A stretch of 64,000 nucleotides of DNA, taken from the NCBI RefSeq assembly GCF_002234915.1, contig NZ_NEWD01000026.1:1-64000 (forward strand). The letters run 5' to 3'. A program made the translations under genes and the position numbers. Source of the stretch: Bifidobacterium vansinderenii (lineage in GTDB: Bacteria; Actinomycetota; Actinomycetes; Actinomycetales; Bifidobacteriaceae). Below are positions 62,805 to 64,000 of the stretch, one piece after another. Within the stretch, counting starts at the first letter, position 1, and each line of letters starts with the position of its first letter. The notes under the pieces were generated by a model, which searched no databases, was not told the DNA's origin, and worked only from the letters and a program-made list of their open reading frames with translations.

Positions 62805-62842
62805 ACTATACGTGGAAAATCGCATTTTGTGAAGCGGTTAAG
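62805..62842 (-). promoter_or_regulatory. Minus-strand promoter with operator O3
   Basis: On the minus strand TTCACA (62828-62833) and TATAGT (62805-62810) are 17 bases apart. CTTAACCGCTTCAC (62829-62842) overlaps the -35 box and matches the mannan-locus operator. It drives the anchored protein and DUF624 genes. Confidence 0.7.
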
Positions 62843-62957
62843 TTTTGTTTTGAGAAATTCGATGAATTGAAAGCAATTATTCATAGGAATTTGCTAAAAA
62901 ATATGAATTGTCTGCTGAACATATCAGATTATCTCGAGCTTCTTCACGTCTGGCCTA

Positions 62958-62981
62958 TAGTGTCAATTAATCGGTTCAGTA
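62958..62981 (+). promoter_or_regulatory. Operator O4 at the mannanase promoter
   Basis: TATAGT (62958-62963) is a -10 candidate, with no clear -35. ATTAATCGGTTCAG (about 62968-62981) follows it, matching the consensus TTAAkCGGTTnAG. A repressor here would stop early elongation of the GH26 gene that starts at 63018. Confidence 0.6.
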
Positions 62982-63017
62982 ATGCAATGCGGCAGCCGAT
63001 GAGGAAGGACACCACCG

Positions 63018-64000
63018 ATGATCCCAGTAATGACCCAACCGTATCCGAATGGAAAAACCGGCGTACGATCACGACTACGGCGTATCACCGGCGTATTGGC
63101 ATGCGCCGGAATGATCCTGACGGGAGGAGTGCTCACCATGGCCACGACGGCAACCATCCCTACCGCATCCGCCGCGGAATCTTCATCCACGGTAGCCATT
63201 GCCGACCATGATGCCACGGCCGAGACTAGGGCGTTGTTCGCCAAACTGCGGGATGCGGACGGCTCGATCATGACCGGTCAGCAGCACGCCAACGACTACG
63301 CGGTCTCCACCGACGAGGAGAACCAGGGCACCGGCTCCGACATCTACGCGCTCACCGGCGAATACCCGTCCGTCTGGGGCATGGACACGCTGTCGATCTA
63401 CGGACATGAAAGCCCCGGTGTGCGTCCGAACAACGCATGCGACGAGTCCTGTCAGGCGGGCAACATCGCCACTCTTGACGGTAAGATCAGGCAGGCCGAC
63501 AGCCTCGGCGCCATGGTCACGCTTTCCTCGCACTGGTTCAATCCCGTTTCCGGCGGTGGTTTCAACGACACCACCAGGGCCGTCGACCGGATCCTGCCCG
63601 GCGGTACCGACCAGTCGGCGTTCAATGCGTACCTTGACCGCATCGCCGACCTCGCTAACGGTGCCAGGCGCGATGACGGCACGCTCATCCCGATCGTCTA
63701 CCGTCCGCTGCACGAGAACAACGGATCATGGTTCTGGTGGGGCGCCACCCACGCCACCAGCGACGAATACAAGGAGCTCTACCGATACATCGTCGATTAC
63801 CTCACCGAGGTGAAGGACGTGCGCAACGTGCTCTTCTCTTACTCTCCCAACGGCACGTTCGGCGGGGACCTGAGCACGTATCTGGAAACCTACCCCGGCG
63901 ACGACTACGTGGACGTGCTCGGCTACGACGCCTACGACAACGGTGATGTGAATGACTCCAGCGCGTGGGTCGCCGATGTGGTGAAGGACCTTGCGGCCAT
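63018..64000 (+). CDS. Secreted GH26 endo-beta-mannanase (3' end beyond window)
   Basis: The first 327 residues; the frame runs off the window. ATG at 63018 after AGGAAGGAC. Signal peptide with RSRLRR and a hydrophobic core, cleavage near ASA|AESS (about residue 52). GH26 signatures are MTGQQHANDY, YPSVWGMDTLSIYG, MVTLSSHWFNPVSGG and IPIVYRPLHENNGSWFWWG, where Glu233 is the acid/base. The nucleophile Glu should follow beyond the visible part. GH26 mannanases cut beta-1,4-mannan backbones outside the cell, feeding the ABC importer. Any binding modules or cell-wall anchor would be in the missing part. Confidence 0.92.
   Translation, partial: MIPVMTQPYPNGKTGVRSRLRRITGVLACAGMILTGGVLTMATTATIPTASAAESSSTVAIADHDATAETRALFAKLRDADGSIMTGQQHANDYAVSTDEENQGTGSDIYALTGEYPSVWGMDTLSIYGHESPGVRPNNACDESCQAGNIATLDGKIRQADSLGAMVTLSSHWFNPVSGGGFNDTTRAVDRILPGGTDQSAFNAYLDRIADLANGARRDDGTLIPIVYRPLHENNGSWFWWGATHATSDEYKELYRYIVDYLTEVKDVRNVLFSYSPNGTFGGDLSTYLETYPGDDYVDVLGYDAYDNGDVNDSSAWVADVVKDLAA

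Overview
The window is a stretch of high-GC actinobacterial chromosome, most likely Bifidobacterium. Reasons: a purA end followed by paired fluoride channel genes, a pdxS-pdxT pair, two tandem ilvC genes, sortase-built pili, several LacI-governed sugar loci and a dominance of glycan-degrading enzymes. I cannot fix the species. An exact ParB site (parS, 3478-3493) suggests an origin-proximal position. No tRNA, rRNA, CRISPR array, prophage or intact insertion sequence was seen.

Layout. 0-10 kb: end of purA; a fluoride riboswitch with a large inserted hairpin; two overlapping crcB genes; a convergent CLC antiporter carrying parS; pdxS and pdxT for pyridoxal phosphate; two paralogous aldehyde dehydrogenases; a TauE-type permease. 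10-20 kb: a nested palindromic element, a large low-complexity membrane protein, a GH13 alpha-glucosidase with a LacI regulator, an MFS transporter and a GH88 hydrolase. 20-28 kb: a 1524-residue secreted GH59-like glycosidase, then a pilin and a class C sortase. 28-37 kb: a transporter behind what looks like a classical attenuator with an isoleucine-containing leader peptide; two ilvC genes showing gene-conversion-like identity; a glycerate module (cdaR-like regulator, gntP, glycerate kinase). 37-47 kb: a dipeptidyl peptidase IV, a second pilus locus (large tip protein and pilin, no sortase), an HTH protein and a DUF4160/DUF2442 pair.

47.4-64 kb is best read as one beta-mannan (probably acetylated gluco- or galactomannan) utilisation locus. 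A secreted GH26 mannanase (truncated by the window end) would cut the polymer. A lipoprotein binding protein and two permeases would import oligosaccharides. Two esterases without signal peptides (CE2-like and sialate-esterase-like) would remove acetyl groups inside the cell. A GH1 beta-glucosidase and GH2 beta-mannosidase would split the chain, and a YihS-type isomerase would turn mannose into fructose. A LacI regulator lies inside. Four similar operator-like sites sit at the promoters of the esterase, transporter, anchored-protein and mannanase genes and appear nowhere else that I noticed, so the locus probably forms one regulon.

Intergenic DNA carries a family of short palindromic repeats (at 12.6, 14.7, 24.9, 26.9 and 40.3 kb). 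Two of them are composite elements with inverted terminal modules, near or within the pilus loci.
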